Shown here: positions 42,578 to 50,817 of the stretch, in pieces
Position numbering within the stretch: the first letter of the stretch is position 1
Layout of the letters: each line of letters begins with the position of its first letter
Notes under the pieces: generated by a model
The model's database searches: none
Seen by the model: the letters and a program-made list of their open reading frames with translations, nothing else
Told to the model about the DNA's origin: nothing
From: a virus
DNA length: 64,000 nucleotides
IMG/VR virus record: IMGVR_UViG_3300032213_003338
Coordinates: 58,609-122,608 of that record
Strand: one strand, 5' to 3'
Program-made: the position numbers and the translations under genes

Positions 42578-43367
42578 AAAACTGGTTGATCTTGGTAAGG
42601 CTGAGGTTCTGATTTCTGATTTGCCTATTCCTGATCTTGAGGACATGCTGGCCGAAGCTGAGCCAACAAAGGTTCCAGAAGAGCTAAAGACAGAAGCTGG
42701 TGTAATTGATGACACAGATCCAAAGTGGTCAGATTTTGTAATGTCTCAACTTACTGAAAGAGAATGCAAAGACGGAATGCCAACATGTGATGGCCTACGA
42801 AGAATTTTTAAGAAGCTCGTAGGTAAAATTACATCTGTTGATGTTGAGGTTCTAAAATCGCCCACTATATCGGATAGAACAGCAACCGTAAGATGCTCTA
42901 TTACGTTCCGCAGACACGGTGTTGTCGGTTTTAATTCAGAGTACGTAAGTGACGTCTTTGACGTAAATCCAGATAATACACCATTTCCTTACTGCAATGC
43001 CGCTGTTGCTACAGCCGCAACAAAGGCTGAAGCTCGCGCCCTGCGTAAGGCAATTGGCCTAGTAAAGGTTTATACTCTTGAGGAAGTAAATCAAAGCGCC
43101 TCAAAGGACGAGATGGACCCAATGATGATTGATGATAATAAGCCAATTTCGGATAGCGCAAAAATTGCAATTAATACAATGTGCAATAGAATTGGGATCG
43201 ATCAGAATAAACTTATAAAGTTCTGTGGTCTTTCAGCTGAAAGCATTCACGCTTTGACTTACAAGGAATCACACGAAGTAATCAATGTTCTAAACGGCTT
43301 TAGCAGAGGTCCTGAAAATGGCGGTCAGACCGTTCCGGATCAAATCAAGGGCGAGGTAATTTTCTAA
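42546..43367 (+). CDS. Putative single-strand annealing protein (Rad52-like?)
   Basis: This 273-residue protein has a middle block (ECKDGMPTCDGLRRIFKKLVG, then ATVRCSITFRRHG, then AVATAATKAEARALRKAIGL) that I recall from a group of phage proteins found with recombination genes and thought to have a Rad52-like annealing fold. Its C-terminal helical domain (AKIAINTMCNRIGI, LTYKESHEVINVLNGF) resembles the end of RecT/ERF-type proteins. AAGGATAG precedes the ATG. RecA and SSB nearby fit. Assignment is tentative. Confidence 0.5.
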   Translation: MPRKSKKALIKKLVDLGKAEVLISDLPIPDLEDMLAEAEPTKVPEELKTEAGVIDDTDPKWSDFVMSQLTERECKDGMPTCDGLRRIFKKLVGKITSVDVEVLKSPTISDRTATVRCSITFRRHGVVGFNSEYVSDVFDVNPDNTPFPYCNAAVATAATKAEARALRKAIGLVKVYTLEEVNQSASKDEMDPMMIDDNKPISDSAKIAINTMCNRIGIDQNKLIKFCGLSAESIHALTYKESHEVINVLNGFSRGPENGGQTVPDQIKGEVIF

Positions 43368-43846
43368 TGCAATACAACTCATCTTATCGTATCTATAAAC
43401 CAAACACTAAAGATCACACAAAGGGGTGTGCGTCTTCGTGGGAGTGGAATCACAAGACATGCAACTTTTTTCTGACTGTTGCGAAGCAAGAAGCACAAAA
43501 AGACGGTGAAGGCAACAATCGTTTTTCATGGAAAGAGGATTCGGAAACAGTAAAGCTTGATATAGAAGAGGCTGCTGAAATTGCATGTGTGCTTTCAGGA
43601 AGAAAGGCATTTCTTGGAGCGACAGATGAGTCTGGAAAGGGCAAGGGCTTCTTTCATCAAAATAAAAGCGGCAATGTTATATTGAAGCTTTATAAGCTTG
43701 ACGACGGATTTGCTTTTGAGGTAAGCTCAAAAAAAGGAGACCAGCGTTTTTGGGCTGGTCACCGAATAACCGTGGCTGAGGCGTTTGTTATTGAAACAAT
43801 TTGCAAAAATATAATCTCAAGCACATTTGCTGGATGTGGAGACTAA
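43367..43846 (+). CDS. Conserved phage protein, possible ssDNA-binding (Whirly/PC4-like)
   Basis: 159 residues. VKLDIEEAAEIACVLSGRKAF, GFFHQNKSGNVILKLYKL, FAFEVSSKK and ITVAEAFVIETICK give the strand-strand-helix pattern of PC4/Whirly-type ssDNA-binding proteins found next to annealing proteins in phages (recalled). One base overlaps the previous gene. The 3' coding part carries the opposing operon's terminator. Tentative. Confidence 0.45.
   Translation: MQYNSSYRIYKPNTKDHTKGCASSWEWNHKTCNFFLTVAKQEAQKDGEGNNRFSWKEDSETVKLDIEEAAEIACVLSGRKAFLGATDESGKGKGFFHQNKSGNVILKLYKLDDGFAFEVSSKKGDQRFWAGHRITVAEAFVIETICKNIISSTFAGCGD
43729..43760 (-). terminator. Terminator of the 44913-43843 operon, inside a plus-strand gene
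   Basis: On the minus strand GACCAGC, 8-nt loop, GCTGGTC, then TCC and seven T. The 7-bp stem is perfect. It lies 83-114 bases past the last minus-strand stop. Confidence 0.7.
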
Positions 43847-44142
43847 ATATTTTTTCCTTCACAATTTTTACCTAAAATAAATTCATGAGAAATAACCTGG
43901 ACTGGCCTGTCTGGGTTATTTCCATATTTTGATGCTACATCTGAGCATTCTTGTTTTGATGTTTTTGTTGTAAAATCACAAGTAACAAAACAAGAAACTT
44001 TTTCCTTACCGCCTTCTAGGATTTTTATAGTGCAAGATCCGCAATTTATGCCGCTACGATCTGCAGTTTTTGAAAGTGGCGATAGCTGTGGCTGAACACT
44101 GGTTATTGCAAAAAGCTTGCTAACTAATTTTTCAATACTCAC
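43843..44142 (-). CDS. Small cysteine-containing late protein
   Basis: 99 residues: N-terminal helix MSIEKLVSKLFAITSVQP, Pro/Ser linker, then GINCGSCTIKILEGG, VSCFVTCDF, QECSDV and KNCEG, six cysteines in about 55 residues. It resembles the other late cysteine-rich proteins in layout but not in sequence. It overlaps its upstream neighbour by ATGA. Function unknown. Confidence 0.55.
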   Translation of the reverse strand: MSIEKLVSKLFAITSVQPQLSPLSKTADRSGINCGSCTIKILEGGKEKVSCFVTCDFTTKTSKQECSDVASKYGNNPDRPVQVISHEFILGKNCEGKNI

Positions 44143-44702
44143 GAGTATCTCTTAATTATTTCTAAAATCTTATCTTTTGATGTTTTATTATCTGAGATTC
44201 TATAACGTCGATAGCATTCTGTTATAGCCCTTACAGCTATCTCTTCTTGATTTTTAAGCATGTCAGTCAATGCTCTTCTTGATTTGTCATTCCATTGGTT
44301 TTGAAGCAAAGCGGAATTAAACGTGCCTATAAAGGATGTAATTAATTGCATAAATGCAGCGCATAAACAGGCGGTTCCATCTTCATAAGGAGACACATTT
44401 CCGTTTTGTGATGTTGAGCATCCAGAAATAAGAGGACACATATCCCCAAGAGCTTCTTTTGCCTTTCTTAGCCGATCTCTTATAACGGTGTCTGATATAT
44501 TTCCTAGAGAGGCTGTTATTCCAGCAAGTTTATCACAGGCAGAACACGAATCATTTTGCTCGGCAGAGCCACATGGCTTTACACCTGGAAGATAAGGTCT
44601 AATTACTGGTAGTGTAATTGGGCCATTTGGTGATGGTGTAACCTGTGTAGGTGCTGATTGCGATATTACGAACTTGAGTTTGTTTAACGAGGAGTATTTC
44701 AT
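44139..44702 (-). CDS. Cysteine-containing late protein
   Basis: 187 residues: N-terminal helix MKYSSLNKLKFVISQSAP, then a Pro-rich linker (TPSPNGPITLPVIRPYLPG) and a helical domain with paired cysteines (DSCSACDKL, MCPLISGCS, ACLCAAF) and basic C-terminus. The arrangement helix, linker, Cys-domain matches its neighbours. It follows the holin-like gene by one base. Function unknown. Confidence 0.55.
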   Translation of the reverse strand: MKYSSLNKLKFVISQSAPTQVTPSPNGPITLPVIRPYLPGVKPCGSAEQNDSCSACDKLAGITASLGNISDTVIRDRLRKAKEALGDMCPLISGCSTSQNGNVSPYEDGTACLCAAFMQLITSFIGTFNSALLQNQWNDKSRRALTDMLKNQEEIAVRAITECYRRYRISDNKTSKDKILEIIKRYS

Positions 44703-44703
44703 T

Positions 44704-44913
44704 TTACGCTTTCATTGTGGTCGTAAAAAACGCTACGACTGTTGAGATTAAAAACGCAAGTGTGCTTGAGGTAAAATAAACTTTTGTTTGTAGAACGGCT
44801 AACTTTTCCTTTATTTCACTGATATCAGTTTCTATACGAGTAAGGCGATCATTAGAGCGTTGAAGCTCGTTTAAAACTAATTTTCGATACTCCATCCATC
44901 CACTGTCTTCCAT
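44704..44913 (-). CDS. Holin-like membrane protein
   Basis: 69 residues: an N-terminal coiled coil (NDRLTRIETDISEIKEKL, then AVLQTKV) and one C-terminal transmembrane segment (TLAFLISTVVAFFTTTM). This is the layout of small phage holin-like proteins related to XhlA, which usually lie after the tail genes, as here. A GAGGTAA ribosome binding site precedes ATG. Lysis function is inferred; no endolysin is in this window. Confidence 0.6.
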   Translation of the reverse strand: MEDSGWMEYRKLVLNELQRSNDRLTRIETDISEIKEKLAVLQTKVYFTSSTLAFLISTVVAFFTTTMKA

Positions 44914-44922
44914 TTATTTACC

Positions 44923-45594
44923 TCACACGTAGTCTATAATACACGAAATGGTCATATTTGCTTGTTGAAAAGTTTTAGCTGGTGTAGTACTTATGCAAAT
45001 ATACCAGTCGTGTCTTACCGCAAATGCAGCGCTTCCTACAGGATTAGATCCGGTTGGTCCAGGGCTTGTTCTAAGGACTATAGATCCAGTTGAGCTTGCT
45101 GGCATAGATGACCAAGAAGACGCACCAGATCCAGGCAATGTCTCGTCAGTACTTGTGTGAACGCACTCGTACCACTTAAAATCATAAAAAGATGTCGAAG
45201 TGCCGGTTGAAGACGCATCATTTATGTACATTCTGCAGCTAGATATCCTCATGGGAGAAAGATCTGTAACTCTTAAATTTAAAGTTGCAGCTCTGTTTGG
45301 TATGTAGCGAACAAAAATATCTTTGTATGTACCAAGCTCTGGACTTACAACATCAGCTGTTGATGATGTTTTATAAAGCGTATTATTTATTTGGTCGTTA
45401 ACAGAGACTGAGTCTGCAGGGGAGATAAACGTAACGTTTTGATACTCTCCAACCTTTTGAAATCCTATTGAGTTTATACTATTAATAACTCCAAGACCAA
45501 GGGCTGTCTTAAATGACGAACCGTATTTGCTTGGCGTTCCTACAAGCTGGTTTTTTGCGCTTCCAAATTGGCCATAAAGCCCAAATGTTGGCAT
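44923..45594 (-). CDS. Virion structural protein, paralog of next gene upstream
   Basis: This 223-residue, Ser/Thr/Gly-rich beta protein has a late part with FYDFKWYECVHTS and FAVRHDWYICIST that aligns with AQHDWYVCISA of the gene at 45594-46238. The start is ATG 45594, which overlaps that gene's stop as TAATG; the frame is open farther upstream but inside the neighbour. Position after the tail hub genes suggests a tail or fibre-linked protein. Confidence 0.68.
   Translation of the reverse strand: MPTFGLYGQFGSAKNQLVGTPSKYGSSFKTALGLGVINSINSIGFQKVGEYQNVTFISPADSVSVNDQINNTLYKTSSTADVVSPELGTYKDIFVRYIPNRAATLNLRVTDLSPMRISSCRMYINDASSTGTSTSFYDFKWYECVHTSTDETLPGSGASSWSSMPASSTGSIVLRTSPGPTGSNPVGSAAFAVRHDWYICISTTPAKTFQQANMTISCIIDYV
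44935..44944 (-). promoter_or_regulatory. Late-type promoter box
   Basis: On the minus strand GTGTATTATA, 31 nt before ATG 44913, with a GAGG ribosome binding site between. Confidence 0.62.
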
Positions 45595-46238
45595 TATAGG
45601 TACTCGGTAGTAAAGTATATTCCAAACTGTGTGTGTGATCCTATGCCGGTTGGAGAAGCCGATATGCAAACATACCAGTCGTGCTGGGCTTGTGTTGTAT
45701 TTGATCCAGACACTCGTATTCCGCTTATTCCTGGGCTTGCAATTAGATTAACGAGCGGCGTTGATCCGCTGCATGCCGTCCACGATGAAGATCCTGAGCC
45801 TGCAACCGCTTGAGAAACCTCTGGGTGAACTATCTCGGCTACTTGGCATATTACACCAGATGGCCCATTATTAACATTTGATCTATCGTAAATCTGAACT
45901 TTCGCATTTTGTGTACGAACAGCAGAACCATGATCAAATCTAATGTTCAGTGTTGATTTGTAGTTTGGTATATTTACAAGTGGCAAAGAAGCATCTGTAG
46001 TGCCACCTCTGCTTATTAGAGCGCCTGTAGCATTTACATACTTTACATTATCTATTTCTGCACCAACTGCTGTTCCGTTGGCGTCACATACAAATGTTCT
46101 GTCTTGGTATTCATTTATTCTAACGCTAGCAAAAGCGCCGCCATTTCCAAAAAAACCTATTCCAGAGCCATTTAAATTTTGGCTTCCGCTGTTTATTGCG
46201 CCTACACCCTCATTTGCGTAAAAAGTAACTGTTGCCAT
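45594..46238 (-). CDS. Virion structural protein, paralog of 44923-45594
   Basis: This 214-residue beta-rich protein (MATVTFYANEGVGAINSGSQ, GGAFASVRINEYQDRTFVCD) ends QFGIYFTTEYL. Its C-terminal half matches the next gene (HDWYVCIS segment), so the two are tandem duplicates. A late promoter box is 14 nt before the ATG, and the stop is coupled to the next start by TAATG. The role is probably in the tail tip or fibres. Confidence 0.68.
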   Translation of the reverse strand: MATVTFYANEGVGAINSGSQNLNGSGIGFFGNGGAFASVRINEYQDRTFVCDANGTAVGAEIDNVKYVNATGALISRGGTTDASLPLVNIPNYKSTLNIRFDHGSAVRTQNAKVQIYDRSNVNNGPSGVICQVAEIVHPEVSQAVAGSGSSSWTACSGSTPLVNLIASPGISGIRVSGSNTTQAQHDWYVCISASPTGIGSHTQFGIYFTTEYL

Positions 46239-46242
46239 ACTG

Positions 46243-46252
46243 TATTATACAC
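46243..46252 (-). promoter_or_regulatory. Late-type promoter box, leaderless spacing
   Basis: On the minus strand GTGTATAATA, 14 nt before ATG 46238; it overlaps the 3' end of the upstream gene. Confidence 0.65.
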
Positions 46253-47615
46253 CAGGTCTTGGCACAGAAGCAGATCCGTATTCCATTGGACTTTGTGTGG
46301 TGTGTCCGTAGAATGGCCAAACTCCGCTTACACATCCGCCATCATGTGCGTTTTCAACCTGAAAGTAATAAACTGGGCCATAAGTGCTTGTGCCATTTGG
46401 TGATGGTAGCCTTCTAGCTTCTACGATAGTTCCACTACAGACTGGTTGAACTGCAAAACCCTTTGGGTATGCGGACTTTGTACCGGTTAATACTATTCCA
46501 GCAGGAACTCCATCCGGCCAAACGTTTGCTGCTGTTATTGTGTTTCCAGTAGCAGTAACAATTCCTGGGCATACTAAGCCTCTTCTTCCTGGGGGATTTC
46601 CAATCTCGATAAGATTTACACACTGGACTTTTCTGTATTGACTTGGTATGGTTTCGTCTTCAACAAAAGAACCAAAGGGGGTTGAGAATCTTCTATCTGA
46701 CGGAAGATCTCTACCACCGCTAAACTGAACTATAACTCCTTGATAAATCCATCTAGTCGGCATTCGCGCCTGATTGTAGTTTAGTTCTTGACCAAGCGGA
46801 GACGCATCACCCTCAGAAAGTGGTCCGGGATAAGTTCCATCGTACCCTAGTATTTTTATAAACACACTATTGTATCCAGCCTGTTCAAAAATATAAAGCG
46901 GCTGATAATCGTTAAGAGATGGATCAGTACCGTTATTTGATTTAAGAACATTGATAGATCTCATCTGCACAATTGTACCAGATGGTATTTTATGATGAAT
47001 TCTATCGTGTTGATTCGCAGAAGATTCAGCTAAATTTATTGCGTAGTTATTTATTTCATTTCCAGAGACATAAGACCTTGCTGGGTATGGAAAGTCAAGC
47101 GTGTCTACTGGCATATTTTTTGTTGTGGGGTCTGGACGATTGATTTCATGTATTTCTATTTCTCTCCAGCCATATCTGTTGCAAAAAATACTATTGCCTG
47201 TCGAAACAACTCCAGTTATCTCTGCTAGGAAAAAATGATTTGTTCTCCAAAGACCGTGTCTTGGGTCATATCTTACATCAAGCATTCCAGCCACGTGATG
47301 CGTTGGAAGAGACTCTCCACCGAGCGGAAACTTTGCACCTCCTGCGTTTTTTGTTATAAACTTTGTCTGACTGTAGTTTTTTGGGCTACTTTCAATACCA
47401 TTAAGTTCGGCTAGGTTTACAGCCCCAGGAACAGGCCTTCCAAAAATATCGTATCCCCATCCGGCAATAGCTACTGGTCCAGCAAGGCCTATAAATCTTG
47501 CTGTAAATGGGTTTATTGTTCCAGGCTCGCCACCTTGTGGAACTGGTCTGTTTCTTAAATTTGAAAGAGACGTATCTCCTGGTACTAGACCGTGTGTGTC
47601 CTTTGGTATTTCCAT
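46245..47615 (-). CDS. Tail/virion structural protein
   Basis: This 456-residue, Gly/Pro/Asn-rich, beta-type protein has GPVAIAGWGYDIFGRPVPG, VRYDPRHGLWRTNHFFLAEI, TIVQMRSINVLKSNNG and VCSGTIVEARRLPSP. There is no transmembrane segment and no enzymatic motif. It lies one base after the large hub-like gene, so it is probably a distal tail or fibre-base component. Family not recognised. Confidence 0.62.
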   Translation of the reverse strand: MEIPKDTHGLVPGDTSLSNLRNRPVPQGGEPGTINPFTARFIGLAGPVAIAGWGYDIFGRPVPGAVNLAELNGIESSPKNYSQTKFITKNAGGAKFPLGGESLPTHHVAGMLDVRYDPRHGLWRTNHFFLAEITGVVSTGNSIFCNRYGWREIEIHEINRPDPTTKNMPVDTLDFPYPARSYVSGNEINNYAINLAESSANQHDRIHHKIPSGTIVQMRSINVLKSNNGTDPSLNDYQPLYIFEQAGYNSVFIKILGYDGTYPGPLSEGDASPLGQELNYNQARMPTRWIYQGVIVQFSGGRDLPSDRRFSTPFGSFVEDETIPSQYRKVQCVNLIEIGNPPGRRGLVCPGIVTATGNTITAANVWPDGVPAGIVLTGTKSAYPKGFAVQPVCSGTIVEARRLPSPNGTSTYGPVYYFQVENAHDGGCVSGVWPFYGHTTQSPMEYGSASVPRPGV

Positions 47616-47616
47616 T

Positions 47617-50600
47617 TTAAGTTTCCGGCAGTGCTACTTTCTGATCAAATTCCTTCAATTCAAACACTGGTATGTACTTGCTCTCTGTTTCTTTCGGCGC
47701 CGCTGTTGAAGTAAACGCTACGCTTCCACCAATTGGTATGCCATGTATACTAGGTATTATAGTTTCAGAAGCTCGTAGGGTTTCTGGATAAGCGCCGCCA
47801 ACAGGCGTAAAAATTTCACTCAATCCAGCGTATGCAGATGCGGTGTAAGTGCCGTAAACGTCAGCGTTTACCATCTCTTTTATTGCACCGCCCGAAATAA
47901 TCGAAACATTTGGTTTTTCGCTACCAGGAGACGTGCTACACATCAGGAAGCTGCTGTCAACAGACGTGTTTTTGTCTTGACCAGAGGTTATTACTGTAGC
48001 TGACGTGGATCGTGATCTGTCGATGTATATAAATTTTTTACCCGATTCCGGCTCATAGTCTTTTACTAGCGAGTCAAGTTTTATGAATTCCTTTTTCGCG
48101 TCAGCAAGCCTAAAAGTATTTGATCTTTCAGAGTCTATTTCTTGCTTCCTTCTAAATCCTGTTGGTCCAAAGAATGTTTTGAATCTGTATGTTGTAGTAA
48201 AGCCACTAGTTCCGTAAGAAAGTGAAATATCTGCAAGATTCGATATTACGGCACCTCCAGATGATATTTCGTATCCTATTGAGTATTCTGGAAGACCGGC
48301 GACTGTTATGGATGCGTATCCAACAGTTGAAACCTGACCAGAAGAATTATCCGCAAGTATATTTCCTGCAGTTACCATATTTCCAACATTTCCGTAATTC
48401 CAAGGTGTAAGACTAGTATCGTCTATTACCTGTGTCGGTCGTAGATTATAATTTATATTAGTACTGGTTCCAATAAATGGTCCGTACTTAAGGAATCTCC
48501 ATTTTAATGGAACGGCAACTTTGAATCCAGCGCCCATCGCTGGAGTGTATCTTCTTTCCGCTAATCCTATTTTTTCTTGCCAAATTTTTGAGGAGCTGTT
48601 TATCATCTCCATATATTTTTTTGCTGAAATTTGAAGTGATGCCGGTATTATATCGTCAGTAATTGCGACTATATTGTAATCACTATAAAGCCACGACAAA
48701 AATTCTCGTGTTCCTTCGCTTTTGTCTTTTTTTGTTGTTAAAAGGGCTGGAACGCTCTGGATAGAATCAACAGTTTTTGTAGTTCCAAGAATTCTCGGAT
48801 TTGATTCTATTGCAACCTGATCTGTAGAATACGAGTAATTTGTAAATGTAGCTACCCTAATATCATCAAATCCAACGTTAAATGGTTCGTTTATTGTTGC
48901 AACAAAATATCTAGGATCAAATTTATACTGTTCTATAGAAACGTCTGATCTAAGGAGATAGCAATTTGATGTTGTTGAAGGAATAGATGTGTTTGTCTTG
49001 CTCACTTTGAGGTAAGAGGCTGGATCAAAATTATCTAGCCTTGTACCTGGCCTGTTTGTGGAAAGTGTACCAAAATCTATTTCGCAATATGGTCTAAATA
49101 AACCCTGCTCATTTCTAAAAGCCCCAGAGTCTGTATTCAAATGCAAGTCATACAGATTATGAACAAGATTGTCGTTTTGTGGATCTCTCAAATCGGGAGC
49201 GGAATCACATATCTCATAAGTCATTGGTATTTTTTTACCGGAATATGAATACGATCCGCTATTGCCAGCAGAGTCTGCGCCAGATATGGAGCTAAATGAC
49301 GGATCGTCAAAAATAAATCCAACGAAAACTTTACCGTAATACTCTTGCGCAACGCGAAGAGTAGCTTGATAGCATGCTTCTTTTAAAGCCTCTGTTTGCG
49401 GTGTTGGGACATATCCACTTAGAAATGTTGTTGGTACGTCAGAAAAAGATGGGCTTTCTCTATTAAATGGTGGGGAGTATATGCCCATTTTCATCGGTAT
49501 ACCATTTAGTGCACCAAAGCTTATAGTCTGCGTTGATCCTGTGTGAGATCCAGCTATAAATTTATTTTGATGAAAACCACTGTAAGTTGTATAAGTTATT
49601 CCGTTCGTGTAAAGATTTTTGAAAGCATACCAAATTGCAGTAGCCCAAGCTTCTTTGCTGTGGAGTGCGGCTCTAAGTATTCTTTCTGTTGCAATGTATC
49701 CCTGTTTTGTAAGCTGTGATTTATTTTTATTTGTGGTTGGGTTTCCAACAGAAGACGATGAAACAGCACCTGCTGATTTAGTAGATCTTATACCACCAAG
49801 CGTAACGGTTGGTAAATTTGATATCAGTGCTGAGTTGTCGGAATGTATTGACGACAGATCAATGAATGGCTGATCGCAGATATAGCCATCACCGTCTATG
49901 TGGTAGACCTGGGTTAGATTTGTATTTATATAAAGTGTTCTTTTATTGTCACCAATAAATATTGCTTTGGTAGGATCGGTTCTTAGCTCTCTACCAATTT
50001 CATACGATGAAAGCTTGCTAGAAAGAGAGCTTATAAAAGTGTTTATTGAATCATTTGTGAGAGCGTACTGATTTACTCTACTAATGCCACGAATCGATAT
50101 AGTTTTTGTGTTGTCGCTTTCTAATGATTCGCACACCGCGTACCAATCAATATTATTGTCTTTTGCGACTCTATTGATGAAGTCTTCAATACTAGCGTTT
50201 TGTATTTGAACTCTATAGTTAAGTGGTATGCGTAATGTAAAAGTTCCATCAAATGAAACTTTATATTGCTTTCCGTAAAAATTGTACGTTGGCTGCTGTA
50301 ATCTAGTATCGAGAATACCGCGCCAAATCATTCCATCAACCGTCCAGTTTGCAGAAATTGCATTGGTAAAAGTGTTTAATGGAGTGACAACATTATATCC
50401 GTCCCACTGAGTGGCGCCACCATTAAAGGACGGACAGTGATCTGTGATAACTGGTATATCTTTAAGTATTGCCCTTGGGTCAGTAAGCTGAACATTAATA
50501 AGCCTTCCAGAAGACGAATGCGTTCGGCGCCAGCTAGTAACGACACCTCCAAACTTAAAATTTCCATTTTGGAAAAGGTGATAACTTCCTGGGTTTCCAG

Positions 50601-50817
50601 ATAAAAATTCTGAACCTCCTTTTATAGAGGCTATTAGCGCTTGCTCATTTGTTGCGTAGTCAAGTGTTCCGTGTCCCGTAAAATTTTCTCCATTATCTTC
50701 AACTAGCTGAACATCTAGGGTTGATGGAGAGCCGTTAAAGCCTAAATTGCAACTAAAGCTAACAACAGAACAGCCAAGAAACTTTATTGGAGATCCTATT
50801 ATTGAATCTGCTGGCAT
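47617..50817 (-). CDS. Large tail hub-like structural protein
   Basis: 1066 residues. The N-terminal part (FLGCSVVSFSCNLGFNGSPS, FKFGGVVTSWRRTHSSSG, LINVQLTDPRAILKD) has the barrel pattern of phage tail-hub proteins of the gp27/gpD group. The part near 210-250 (SIEDFINRVAKDNNIDWYAV) also fits hub domains. The remainder is beta-rich and Ser-rich. Position downstream of the tape measure supports a hub or tail-tip role. Start coupled to the upstream stop by TAATG. Confidence 0.62.
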   Translation of the reverse strand: MPADSIIGSPIKFLGCSVVSFSCNLGFNGSPSTLDVQLVEDNGENFTGHGTLDYATNEQALIASIKGGSEFLSGNPGSYHLFQNGNFKFGGVVTSWRRTHSSSGRLINVQLTDPRAILKDIPVITDHCPSFNGGATQWDGYNVVTPLNTFTNAISANWTVDGMIWRGILDTRLQQPTYNFYGKQYKVSFDGTFTLRIPLNYRVQIQNASIEDFINRVAKDNNIDWYAVCESLESDNTKTISIRGISRVNQYALTNDSINTFISSLSSKLSSYEIGRELRTDPTKAIFIGDNKRTLYINTNLTQVYHIDGDGYICDQPFIDLSSIHSDNSALISNLPTVTLGGIRSTKSAGAVSSSSVGNPTTNKNKSQLTKQGYIATERILRAALHSKEAWATAIWYAFKNLYTNGITYTTYSGFHQNKFIAGSHTGSTQTISFGALNGIPMKMGIYSPPFNRESPSFSDVPTTFLSGYVPTPQTEALKEACYQATLRVAQEYYGKVFVGFIFDDPSFSSISGADSAGNSGSYSYSGKKIPMTYEICDSAPDLRDPQNDNLVHNLYDLHLNTDSGAFRNEQGLFRPYCEIDFGTLSTNRPGTRLDNFDPASYLKVSKTNTSIPSTTSNCYLLRSDVSIEQYKFDPRYFVATINEPFNVGFDDIRVATFTNYSYSTDQVAIESNPRILGTTKTVDSIQSVPALLTTKKDKSEGTREFLSWLYSDYNIVAITDDIIPASLQISAKKYMEMINSSSKIWQEKIGLAERRYTPAMGAGFKVAVPLKWRFLKYGPFIGTSTNINYNLRPTQVIDDTSLTPWNYGNVGNMVTAGNILADNSSGQVSTVGYASITVAGLPEYSIGYEISSGGAVISNLADISLSYGTSGFTTTYRFKTFFGPTGFRRKQEIDSERSNTFRLADAKKEFIKLDSLVKDYEPESGKKFIYIDRSRSTSATVITSGQDKNTSVDSSFLMCSTSPGSEKPNVSIISGGAIKEMVNADVYGTYTASAYAGLSEIFTPVGGAYPETLRASETIIPSIHGIPIGGSVAFTSTAAPKETESKYIPVFELKEFDQKVALPET

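Noticed and set aside
3008-43000. Further GTGTAT-like matches near 3013 (-), 7773 (+), 37063 (-), 42976 (-) and 48545 (+)
   Set aside because: All lie deep inside coding regions and none has a gene start at the right distance. They show the chance background and are not called as promoters.
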